DNA of 64,000 nucleotides from an uncultured Lachnospiraceae bacterium (GTDB taxonomy: Bacteria > Bacillota > Clostridia > Lachnospirales > Lachnospiraceae). Both the position numbers and the translations under genes were made by a program. Positions 1 through 6,778 of this stretch are shown piece after piece (the stretch's first letter is position 1; each line of letters opens with the position of its first letter). A model generated the notes under the pieces. That model was not told where the DNA came from. It worked only from the letters and a program-made list of their open reading frames with translations, and ran no database searches. Location: contig CANQTF010000002.1 in the NCBI GenBank assembly GCA_947626745.1, forward strand, positions 1 through 64,000, given 5' to 3'.

Positions 1-159
1 TTTGAAGAGTACGGCTTCCCGCTTGAGAACGGCGGTATTCCGGCTGCTGATGTAGAGTCTACGATCGATGCTTACTATGCAGCTCTGAATGAGGCTGGTT
101 TCCAGGATGTTTACAACGAGTTCGTATCTCAGTACGACGCTTGGAAAGCTTCTAAATAA
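1..159 (+). CDS. C-terminal end of probable extracellular solute-binding protein (partial)
   Basis: Only the last 52 codons are present, in frame from base 1 to a TAA. The visible tail (an acidic helix containing YYAALNEAGFQDVYNEF and ending DAWKASK) resembles the C-terminal end of DUF3502-type sugar or oligosaccharide ABC-transporter binding proteins, where a similar helix with a Leu-Asn-x-Ala-Gly core closes the protein. That resemblance is from memory of the family and is weak because so little is seen. A strong hairpin terminator follows at once, so this is the last gene of its operon and is not co-transcribed with the redox cluster downstream. Confidence 0.5.
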   Translation, partial: FEEYGFPLENGGIPAADVESTIDAYYAALNEAGFQDVYNEFVSQYDAWKASK

Positions 160-172
160 TTGATTTTTAAAG

Positions 173-210
173 TCCCTCCTGCTATGATGGCAGGGGGGAT
201 TTTCTTGTTT
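173..210 (+). terminator. Rho-independent terminator
   Basis: A 10-bp stem (TCCCTCCTGC pairing with GCAGGGGGGA, one G-T pair) with a 7-base loop is followed by a T-rich run. It ends the upstream partial gene. Confidence 0.85.
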
Positions 211-266
211 CGTATTGTGCGGCGGCGGCCGCGCATGGTATTGTATAAGATAAGGAGGAGTATCGT

Positions 267-1034
267 ATGGAGCGGTCAAAGATTGTGGCGGTGGCCGGAA
301 AGGGCGGGGTAGGCAAGACCTCTATTGCAGCGGTCATGGTCAAGCTGCTGGCGGGAAAATATCCTGACAAGAAGATATTGGCCATCGATGCGGATCCGGC
401 GGTGGGTCTGTCTACGGCATTGGGCGTCGAAGTGACCATGACGATCGACGATATCCGCAAGAAGATCATCGCGTCTGTGGAGGATCATGATACGCGGAGC
501 GTCACGGAACTGCTGGGCGAGGCGAAATATCATATTTTTGACGCTATGGTGGAAACGGATGGATTCTCTTTTATAGCCGTCGGCCGCCCGGAAAGCGCGG
601 GATGCTACTGCAAGATCAATTCTTATCTGAAAGAAGTCATTGCCATACTTGCGGACAGTTTTGATTATATCGTGATCGACGGCGAAGCGGGCATTGAACA
701 GATCAACCGGAGGGTGATGGAGAAAGTTACGCATCTGGTCCTGGTAACGGACGCCAGCCGCAAAGGAACGCAGGTGGTGCAGACCATCAAGAAAGTGGCG
801 GATGAACTGGTGATGTACGAAAAGGCCGGGGTCATCATCAACCGTATACCGGACGAGTCGGTCAGACAGTATATGGATCTGGGGAACCTTGATGTACTGG
901 CCTGCATCGGGCCGGACGAAAAGCTGTCAACTTTTGATATCACCGGGCAGAATGTCTTCTATCTGCCGGAGGATTCGGAGATAGTTCGGGGCGTGGCTGA
1001 GGCGCTGGAGAGATTGGAGGAGGGAGGCCGCTGA
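267..1034 (+). CDS. CooC-type nickel-insertion-like P-loop ATPase
   Basis: A 255-aa MinD/ParA-superfamily ATPase with a deviant Walker A motif KGGVGKT (residues 12-18) and a DADP segment near residue 41. It also carries a Cys-x-Cys pair (GCYC, C113 and C115), the position where CooC proteins bind metal at the dimer interface; in CO dehydrogenase maturation, CooC uses ATP to help load nickel. No CO dehydrogenase catalytic gene is in view. The next genes are 2-hydroxyacyl-CoA dehydratase-like proteins and their activase, so this copy may serve another metallocluster. A good RBS (AAGGAGGA) sits upstream. Family assignment is firm; the partner is inferred. A plain MinD-like role is less likely because of the CxC. 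Confidence 0.8.
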   Translation: MERSKIVAVAGKGGVGKTSIAAVMVKLLAGKYPDKKILAIDADPAVGLSTALGVEVTMTIDDIRKKIIASVEDHDTRSVTELLGEAKYHIFDAMVETDGFSFIAVGRPESAGCYCKINSYLKEVIAILADSFDYIVIDGEAGIEQINRRVMEKVTHLVLVTDASRKGTQVVQTIKKVADELVMYEKAGVIINRIPDESVRQYMDLGNLDVLACIGPDEKLSTFDITGQNVFYLPEDSEIVRGVAEALERLEEGGR

Positions 1035-1070
1035 GTGGCGGCGGCTTTGTGGGGTGCGGTACGCATATGG

Positions 1071-1231
1071 TGTGCGTACAGATTATAGATACCAACGCAG
1101 ACACGCTCGCGCTCCGTTTCAGCCGTAGCGGTACTAAGCTCAAGAGTTGCTAAGCAACTCTTTACTTCGCTAAGTACCGACGGCTTCAAAGAATCTGCTT
1201 GTGGTATCTGTAATCTGTACGGATACGCAAA
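1071..1231. repeat. Long imperfect palindromic intergenic element (MITE-like or REP-like)
   Basis: The gap between the CooC-like gene and the next gene folds on itself at three levels. The outer arms are TGCGTACAGATTATAGATAC (1073-1092) and its inverted near-copy around 1203-1230. Middle arms are AGCCGTAGCGGTACTAAGC and GCTAAGTACCGACGGCT. The core is AAGAGTTGC-TAA-GCAACTCTT at 1142-1162. No coding sense is evident. It has the form of a miniature inverted-repeat element or a structured RNA; which one cannot be told from a single copy. Confidence 0.7.
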
Positions 1232-1281
1232 CGTGCGAAAGGAACCGGGCAGGGTATCTGTAATCTGTACGGATACGCAAA
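1203..1281. repeat. Direct repeat, two 29-bp copies 50 bp apart
   Basis: The stretch starting GGTATCTGTAATCTGTACGG occurs at 1203-1231 and again at 1253-1281. The first copy is also the right arm of the large palindrome, so the second copy looks like a duplicated arm end. Confidence 0.85.
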
Positions 1282-1308
1282 AGTGAGAAAAAGTAAGGAG
1301 ATCGAGGT

Positions 1309-2499
1309 TTGAAGGATTTAGCGCATATTTACGAGTTGGAGAAGCTTCTTCAAGATACATACAACGAGGCGGCGCGGAGTGCAAAGGAGAGCGGCCGGTA
1401 TGCCATTGGCAGCGTGTGCGCCATGATTCCGGAACCGCTGTTAAATCTGGACGGCTGTTTTTCCGTCCGGCTCAGGGCGCCGGGAACGGGTTCTCTGGAA
1501 ATGGGCACTTATTATATGACGAGCATCATGTGTGAGTGCGCAAGGGCGATTCTGGAGCGGGCGCTTGAAGGCGGTTACGGCTATCTGGACTGTATCTTTG
1601 CGCCGGATGCCTGCGCGCAGATGAACCGCTGTGTGGAAAACATCGATAAGCTGAAACTGTGCGACAACGGGCGTTTCTTTGTGACTTATGCGGATGTGCC
1701 GATGAAGTCCGATGAAACGGCGCTCAGGCATTATGTCCGTCAGATGAAGCAGTATGTGTTGGAGCCGCTGCATGAGCGTCTGGGAATCGATACGTCCGAC
1801 GCGGCTCTGGCAGAGGCCGTAAAGCGGCAGAACCGGCTCAATCGGCTGATCATGGAGATCGGCGCTTACCGCAGGGAGGAAAAACCGCGCATTACCGGCT
1901 ACGAGTTTGCGGTACTGTGCCTGTCCACGTTTGTCTGTCCGAAAGAATATATGATCCCGATATTGGAAGAGACCCTCGATGAGCTGCGGGGAAGGGAGCC
2001 GGATGCAGCGAGTCCTTACCGCGCCAGAGTCGTTATGGCAGGCTCCGAGATCGACGACCCGGATTTCATACGTCTGACAGAGGAAGCGGGGGCTTTTGTG
2101 GCAGCCGACTGTTACTGTTTAGGCTCCTATCCGGAGCGGACGCCGATCCCGTTTGACGAAAAAGAGGACGCGCTGACGCAGATATGCCGCCATTATATGG
2201 AACAGGGCCAATGTCCGAGATTTATGAATACGGAAAAGATACGGCAGCGCCATCAATATGTGGATGCGTTGGCGAAGGAATACAGGGCGGACGGCATCAT
2301 TTACCAACAGATCAAGTTCTGCGACTACTGGGGTTACGAGAGAGCCTACGCGAGCGAGGTCATGCGCGGAGAGTACGGCTATCCGGTGCTGTCGATCGAC
2401 AGACCCTACACGGCGGGCAATGCGGGACAGCTGCGCACCCGCGTACAGGCTTTTGTGGAGAGCATCGAGATCAAGAGATTGGGAAAGAAAGGGTCATGA
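1309..2499 (+). CDS. 2-hydroxyacyl-CoA dehydratase-family (HgdB/BcrB-like) iron-sulfur protein, small subunit
   Basis: A 396-aa protein of the HgdB/FldC/BcrB and double-cubane-cluster protein superfamily. Family marks: an N-terminal Cys in GSVCAMIPEPLL (C37), a MCEC pair (C75, C77), PDAC (C102), the mid-protein AGSEIDDPDF segment, and the C-terminal KFCDYWGYE motif followed by LSIDRPY and GQLRTRVQAF. Such proteins hold a [4Fe-4S] or [8Fe-9S] cluster that receives electrons from the ATP-driven HgdC activase, and an activase gene lies two genes on. The start is TTG with TAAGGAG eight bases upstream; no better ATG fits. It overlaps the next gene by ATGA. The substrate is unknown; no CoA-transferase or acyl-CoA dehydrogenase lies nearby to suggest amino-acid fermentation. 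Confidence 0.82.
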   Translation: MKDLAHIYELEKLLQDTYNEAARSAKESGRYAIGSVCAMIPEPLLNLDGCFSVRLRAPGTGSLEMGTYYMTSIMCECARAILERALEGGYGYLDCIFAPDACAQMNRCVENIDKLKLCDNGRFFVTYADVPMKSDETALRHYVRQMKQYVLEPLHERLGIDTSDAALAEAVKRQNRLNRLIMEIGAYRREEKPRITGYEFAVLCLSTFVCPKEYMIPILEETLDELRGREPDAASPYRARVVMAGSEIDDPDFIRLTEEAGAFVAADCYCLGSYPERTPIPFDEKEDALTQICRHYMEQGQCPRFMNTEKIRQRHQYVDALAKEYRADGIIYQQIKFCDYWGYERAYASEVMRGEYGYPVLSIDRPYTAGNAGQLRTRVQAFVESIEIKRLGKKGS

Positions 2500-4040
2500 T
2501 TATGGGAAAAGCCATGGGGAGCGAGCCGCTGGGCAGACTGTACGGCGGTAAAAAGGCAAAGAAGCGCAGGGAATGGCGCGGATGGAAAGACACATGGTAC
2601 GACTATGTCCATTGGCTGGGCATATGGGGGACGCTGATCGGATTTATGCTGCATCCAAGCAATCTGAAAGCTTTTTTCCGTTATCGGTGGATGGTGAACT
2701 ATCTGGCGGTGCCGGACTTTTTTGACCGTCACACGGAAGGGATGCGCGGTACGCAGCTGCGGGTGGCGAGAGTCGCGTTGGAACTGGTGGTGCGGGATAT
2801 GTGCAAAAGTATGGGGATCATGTTCCGCGCCGACCCGGAACTCGGAAATGACAAAGAATTAAATGACAAGCTTGTCGTTTTTGATGAAAACATGATGAGC
2901 CAGATCATGAACGGATTTCCGAATCTGAAATGGGTGTCGGTGGAAATCCCTGCTGTCTATACCTGCGCGATGATGGCACAGGACGGCGTGCTCTATTATC
3001 TGGACGCGGCGCAGGAGTACGGTATACCGGGTGACGTGTGCCCTATGCCGGCGGCGGAGCTTGGCGTGGCGCTCAAAGGAGATTATCCCAAGATCGGGCG
3101 GTGCGCGGTACAGTGCAACACTACCTGCGACGGCAGCCTTATGGGGAATGGTATCATGGCGTCGCGCATGGATATCCCTGCTTTTCAGCTTGCCGTGCCG
3201 ATCCGGCACAACGAGGACAGCGTACAGCAGTATGCGGCGGAAGAGATACAGAACGCAATCGCTTTTATCGAGGAACAGACGGGCGAAACTTTTGACTGGC
3301 AGGCCTTTTTCAAGACGATGAAACGTTTTAACAAAGAAACGGAGCAGCTTCTGGAGTGGTATGATATCTCGCGCACGCCCTATCCGCAGATAACGGGCAA
3401 CAGCCTGTCTTTGTATCGGTATGCCGTGTATATGGCCGCGGGCGGCAGAGTGGAGGATTTTCTCAAAACGGATCATAAGCTGACCAGACTTGCCATGAAG
3501 GGATATGAGAAAAAGGAGCAGCTTGCAAAGGAAGTCCGGCACCGGGCGATCACATGGGGCGTCCAGTCGGCGTACTATACGGCCTTCGGTATCTGGCTGC
3601 AGAACTGCTGGGGGATCGTGCCTTTGGTAGATATGCTGACCTTGTGCTCTACACGGATGATCGATACGGAGGATAAGGACAAGGCGGTATACGATCTGGC
3701 GTACCTGTATGAAAAGATGATCATGCGCAGCCGCTCCAACGGCGGCTATGAGGTAGGCGTGGCGGATCTGTGGCGTTTCTGCGAAAGCTTTCGTGTGGAT
3801 ATGGTCATTATGTATGCCCATATCGGCTGCAAGTCGATGTCGGGTTATCACGGCCTGTTCGAGGAGGAGGCGCGGGCGCACGGGATCCATCTGGTGTGGG
3901 CGACGCATGGGCTGATGGATGCGCGCGGCGCATCCAGAAAAGATATGCGGACGGAGGTAAACCGGTATATGCGTACGGTGCTGCGGGAGGAACCGTTGGA
4001 CGCAAGTTTGGAAGATATTGACGACGATCTGGCGTGGTAA
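2496..4040 (+). CDS. 2-hydroxyacyl-CoA dehydratase-family protein, large subunit
   Basis: A 514-aa partner of the preceding protein, also of the 2-hydroxyacyl-CoA dehydratase family but larger than the usual 380-430 aa. A basic N-terminal segment precedes the core, and Cys residues sit in VQCNTTCDG, LQNCWG and HIGCKSMSGY, the last near the family's C-terminal GVIxxxHxxC-type position. The ATG used overlaps the upstream TGA as ATGA; another in-frame ATG lies two codons later. An open frame runs further upstream inside the previous gene, but the overlap spacing and ribosome site favour this start. Probably a heterodimer with the small subunit. Function beyond low-potential electron transfer or a dehydration/reduction reaction cannot be read. 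Confidence 0.75.
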   Translation: MIMGKAMGSEPLGRLYGGKKAKKRREWRGWKDTWYDYVHWLGIWGTLIGFMLHPSNLKAFFRYRWMVNYLAVPDFFDRHTEGMRGTQLRVARVALELVVRDMCKSMGIMFRADPELGNDKELNDKLVVFDENMMSQIMNGFPNLKWVSVEIPAVYTCAMMAQDGVLYYLDAAQEYGIPGDVCPMPAAELGVALKGDYPKIGRCAVQCNTTCDGSLMGNGIMASRMDIPAFQLAVPIRHNEDSVQQYAAEEIQNAIAFIEEQTGETFDWQAFFKTMKRFNKETEQLLEWYDISRTPYPQITGNSLSLYRYAVYMAAGGRVEDFLKTDHKLTRLAMKGYEKKEQLAKEVRHRAITWGVQSAYYTAFGIWLQNCWGIVPLVDMLTLCSTRMIDTEDKDKAVYDLAYLYEKMIMRSRSNGGYEVGVADLWRFCESFRVDMVIMYAHIGCKSMSGYHGLFEEEARAHGIHLVWATHGLMDARGASRKDMRTEVNRYMRTVLREEPLDASLEDIDDDLAW

Positions 4041-4098
4041 GGCGCGGCGGATGTGGCGGATGCCTCCGAAACGGGGCGCATCGGATAAGGAGGAAGAC

Positions 4099-4893
4099 AT
4101 GAGATATTTTGGCGGATGCGATGCCGGAAGCACTTATACGAAATGTGTGATATTGGATGAAAACGGAAAGATTGCCGCGGGCGTGACATTGAAGAGCCGG
4201 ATCGATCCCGTATTGAGCGCACAGGCGGCGCTGGATGAAGCGGTGACACAAGTGTCAGATTTGAAGGACGCGGGAGAACTGGCTTATCTGGTGGGGACCG
4301 GTTACGGCCGGAACAAGGTGCCTTTCGCCGACGAGAATATCTCCGAGATCAGCTGCCACGCCATGGGCGTGCACACGGCCGACCCCACGGTGAAAGCGGT
4401 CATAGATATAGGCGGGCAGGACGTAAAAGGGATCTCGATCGATTCGGACGGAACGGTGCTTGATTTTGCCATGAATGACAAATGCGCTGCGGGAACGGGG
4501 AGATTTTTTGAAACGATGGCAAACGCTTTTGAAATGCCGCTGTCCGAGTTTTCCAAATTGTCGTTGAAGGCAAAGAATGTGATCCCCATAACGGCCCAGT
4601 GCACCGTGTTTGCCGAGAGCGAGGTCATTTCACTGGTGGGCGAGGGCAAGCCGATGGAGGAGATCGCGGCGGGGATCGAGATGTCTGTGGCGAAGAGATG
4701 TTTTGTGATGGCCAAGAAAGCCGGGGCCGTGGACTGTGTGGCGCTGACGGGCGGATGCGCCAAGAATGACGGCCTGAAAGACGCGATAGAAAAAGTGCTG
4801 AAGATCAAAGTGATCGAACTGGACATTGACCCTCAGCTTATGGGCGCACTGGGGGCGGCTGAGTTCGCAAGGCGGAAAGGAATGAGCGCATGA
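4099..4893 (+). CDS. Acyl-CoA dehydratase activase (HgdC/BadF/BcrA family ATPase)
   Basis: A 264-aa ASKHA-fold ATPase. The phosphate-1 motif FGGCDAGSTYTK opens the protein, IDIGGQDVKGI is the second phosphate motif, and the two cysteines that bridge one [4Fe-4S] cluster across the dimer are present in NDKCAAGTGRF (C129) and AQCTVFAESE (C168). TGGCAKNDGL is the adenosine motif. Length and motifs match HgdC, which couples hydrolysis of ATP to a one-electron, very low-potential transfer to the dehydratase or double-cubane partner. Start chosen at the ATG after AAGGAGG. The ATGA overlap with the next gene indicates translational coupling. Confidence 0.92.
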   Translation: MRYFGGCDAGSTYTKCVILDENGKIAAGVTLKSRIDPVLSAQAALDEAVTQVSDLKDAGELAYLVGTGYGRNKVPFADENISEISCHAMGVHTADPTVKAVIDIGGQDVKGISIDSDGTVLDFAMNDKCAAGTGRFFETMANAFEMPLSEFSKLSLKAKNVIPITAQCTVFAESEVISLVGEGKPMEEIAAGIEMSVAKRCFVMAKKAGAVDCVALTGGCAKNDGLKDAIEKVLKIKVIELDIDPQLMGALGAAEFARRKGMSA

Positions 4894-5144
4894 TGTTGAA
4901 AGTATTGTTGATCCTTGCTGCCGTGGCGGCCGGGCTGTTCCTGCTGAGTCTGGTCATTTACTTCTTTAATCTGGATATGAAACTGGCGGCGGCGATGATC
5001 CCGGTCATGAATAAGATATATGACAGGGGAGCCGTTAAAAGAGAGAAAAAGGCAGCAAAAAAGGCGGAAACACAAGGAAAGAAAGAAAATGACAATAGTG
5101 TCATAAATAAAGAGAAAGCGGGCCGGACGGATGGAACTGTATGA
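4890..5144 (+). CDS. Small single-helix membrane protein, function unknown
   Basis: An 84-aa protein with one hydrophobic helix (about residues 4-26), then a short amphipathic stretch and a very Lys/Glu-rich, probably disordered tail. It is coupled to the activase by ATGA and overlaps the next gene by 14 bases, so it belongs to the redox operon and could tether the complex to the membrane. No recognised family. Confidence 0.7.
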   Translation: MMLKVLLILAAVAAGLFLLSLVIYFFNLDMKLAAAMIPVMNKIYDRGAVKREKKAAKKAETQGKKENDNSVINKEKAGRTDGTV

Positions 5145-5838
5145 TGAACTGATCGCCCGGTGCGGTGATATGCTCCGCCCGCTGCCCTGCAGACGGTTTC
5201 CTTATGAACCGCCTGCATGGGAACAGGAAACGGAACAGCGCATCCTGTTTAAAAAAGATACGGCGTACGAACTGGGCGGCGGCAGTCTGTCTGCTTACAG
5301 CGGCGTGGCTTATACGTCGGACGATTCCGTCCGGGACGAGGTGGTAGTCTGCGGCCCTGACCTGCCGCAGATCAAGACCGACGTTCCCTACGCCGCGCTG
5401 ACGGTCCTGCGCGTAGACGACAGCGCATGGACGGACCGGGAGCAGGCATACAGGGCGCTGCGGCGTCTGGAGTACACCAGATATCACGTCTTTCCAAAGG
5501 GGTTTCTGGCGCGGATATCGGCGGCGGCCCACAGAGAACCTGTCCGGATAGGCCGGGAGGCGATCCGGGAGGGTCTTGATTTCGCAAAAGCGGGAAGGCT
5601 GTTCGCCGAGGCTTATCACAGGCACCCGGAGGTTTTGGCGGCGCGCATCGTGTATGTCACGGCCCCGGATTTTCCTTATGAAGAGTTCGGCGAAACGGTG
5701 CGGACCATGGATGCCGTCACGGAGTCGCTCAACGAGATCTTCAACGATCTGGTCATGGACTGCGCGTCCTGCCGTTTAAAGCCCGTGTGCGACGAAGTGG
5801 AAGGTCTGCGCCAGCTGCATTTCCAGACTTCAGGGTGA
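5131..5838 (+). CDS. Cys-rich conserved protein of redox cluster (possible CdhC/ACS-related)
   Basis: A 235-aa soluble protein. It ends in a compact CX2CX5C motif (C211, C214, C220 in DCASCRLKPVC), which could bind iron-sulfur or zinc, and has further Cys at positions 11 and 20. The N-terminal half contains PYEPPAWEQETEQRILF and TAYELGGG. I have a weak recollection of similar proteins being labelled CO dehydrogenase/acetyl-CoA synthase beta-subunit family; I cannot confirm it, and it is far too short to be that enzyme. The position after a CooC-type ATPase makes the link worth testing. Last gene of the operon; the following 260 bases are non-coding. Confidence 0.6.
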   Translation: MELYDELIARCGDMLRPLPCRRFPYEPPAWEQETEQRILFKKDTAYELGGGSLSAYSGVAYTSDDSVRDEVVVCGPDLPQIKTDVPYAALTVLRVDDSAWTDREQAYRALRRLEYTRYHVFPKGFLARISAAAHREPVRIGREAIREGLDFAKAGRLFAEAYHRHPEVLAARIVYVTAPDFPYEEFGETVRTMDAVTESLNEIFNDLVMDCASCRLKPVCDEVEGLRQLHFQTSG

Positions 5839-5982
5839 TAAGCGCTGCGGCGGGCAGCAGGAATGATTAAATAACAGATACAGCGGCGGGCCGCCGGACA
5901 GCAGGAACGGCCGGATAGCAGATGCATCGGTCGGCTGTTGGGTGATAAGCCGCCGGATTTATGGTAAATATGTATAAAAACC

Positions 5983-6010
5983 GGAAACTACTTTTGGCAA
6001 ATTAGTTTCT
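5983..6010. promoter_or_regulatory. Inverted-repeat operator upstream of TetR gene (copy 1)
   Basis: GGAAACTA and TAGTTTCT, 12 bases apart, form a dyad that ends at the -35 box of the tetR-type gene. The half-site matches that of the second dyad centred 59 bp downstream, suggesting two binding sites for one repressor. Confidence 0.6.
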
Positions 6011-6038
6011 TGTTATATGGCATGTAACGTGATAGAAT
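6010..6038 (+). promoter_or_regulatory. Sigma-A-type promoter of the TetR-family gene
   Basis: TTGTTA, 17-base spacer, TAGAAT. It lies between two matching dyads, as expected for an autoregulated repressor gene. Confidence 0.6.
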
Positions 6039-6040
6039 GA

Positions 6041-6070
6041 AGGAAACTGAAATACAAAAATCAGTTTCCT
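6041..6070. promoter_or_regulatory. Inverted-repeat operator in the TetR leader (copy 2)
   Basis: AGGAAACTGA and TCAGTTTCCT are perfect 10-bp arms with a 10-base spacer, just after the -10 box. A short T run follows, so a role as a terminator or attenuator hairpin is also possible; the shared half-site GGAAACT with the upstream dyad favours an operator. Confidence 0.65.
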
Positions 6071-6098
6071 GTTTTTTTGAGTTTAGCGGGAGGGTCTG

Positions 6099-6668
6099 AT
6101 GGACATCGATATAAGGGAGGAGATCCTGAAGGGGACCATAAGGATCTTCAATGAAAAGGGATTGAAATTTACCATGGACGATATCGCCCGGTCCCTGAAG
6201 ATCAGCAAGAAGACGCTTTATAAAGTGTTCTGCGATAAAGAGGCGCTGTTTCTGGCAATGGTGGATTACATGTTTGACCAGATCAAGGAAAGCGAACGGG
6301 CGGTAGTGGAAGACGACAGCCTGAGCACGGTGGATAAAATACACAGGATCCTCGGCGTTCTGCCGGAGGGGTATAAGAATGTGGATCTTCGGCAGCTTTA
6401 TCTTTTGAAAGACAGATACCCCACCATATACAAACAGGTGGAGCTGCGCTTAGAAACCGGATGGGAAACGACGATCGAGCTTTTGGAGCGCGGCATCGAA
6501 GAGGGATGCATCCAGCCGATCCGGATCCCGATCCTTAAGATGATGCTGGAGGCGTCGGTGGAACAGTTTTTCCAGAGGGACATATTGATCCGAAACAGAT
6601 TATCCTATCAGGACGCTCTTCATGAAGTGGTGGAGATCCTGATGGAGGGGATCAAAGTCCACGGATAA
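6099..6668 (+). CDS. TetR-family transcriptional regulator
   Basis: A 189-aa protein with an N-terminal helix-turn-helix (about residues 25-47, including FTMDDIARSLKISKKTLYK) and a helical ligand-binding half without a recognisable subfamily. The length is typical. It probably represses itself through the two dyads flanking its promoter, and perhaps the same-strand sugar cluster that starts 110 bp downstream. The ligand is unknown; a galactoside or a cell-envelope signal are both possible. Confidence 0.85.
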   Translation: MDIDIREEILKGTIRIFNEKGLKFTMDDIARSLKISKKTLYKVFCDKEALFLAMVDYMFDQIKESERAVVEDDSLSTVDKIHRILGVLPEGYKNVDLRQLYLLKDRYPTIYKQVELRLETGWETTIELLERGIEEGCIQPIRIPILKMMLEASVEQFFQRDILIRNRLSYQDALHEVVEILMEGIKVHG

Positions 6669-6778
6669 CGGCCGGGAAAAGTAAAGTGTGAAAACGGCAG
6701 TTGAGGGAAACAAAGTTATACGGAAACGGTTGAGAAAATCAAAATATGCGGACAGCAGTTTAAAGGAGGAAAAGGGAT

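Noticed and set aside
2184-2495. In-frame extension of the large dehydratase-family protein upstream of 2496
   Set aside because: It lies inside the preceding gene in another frame; the ATGA overlap with an RBS gives a natural start.
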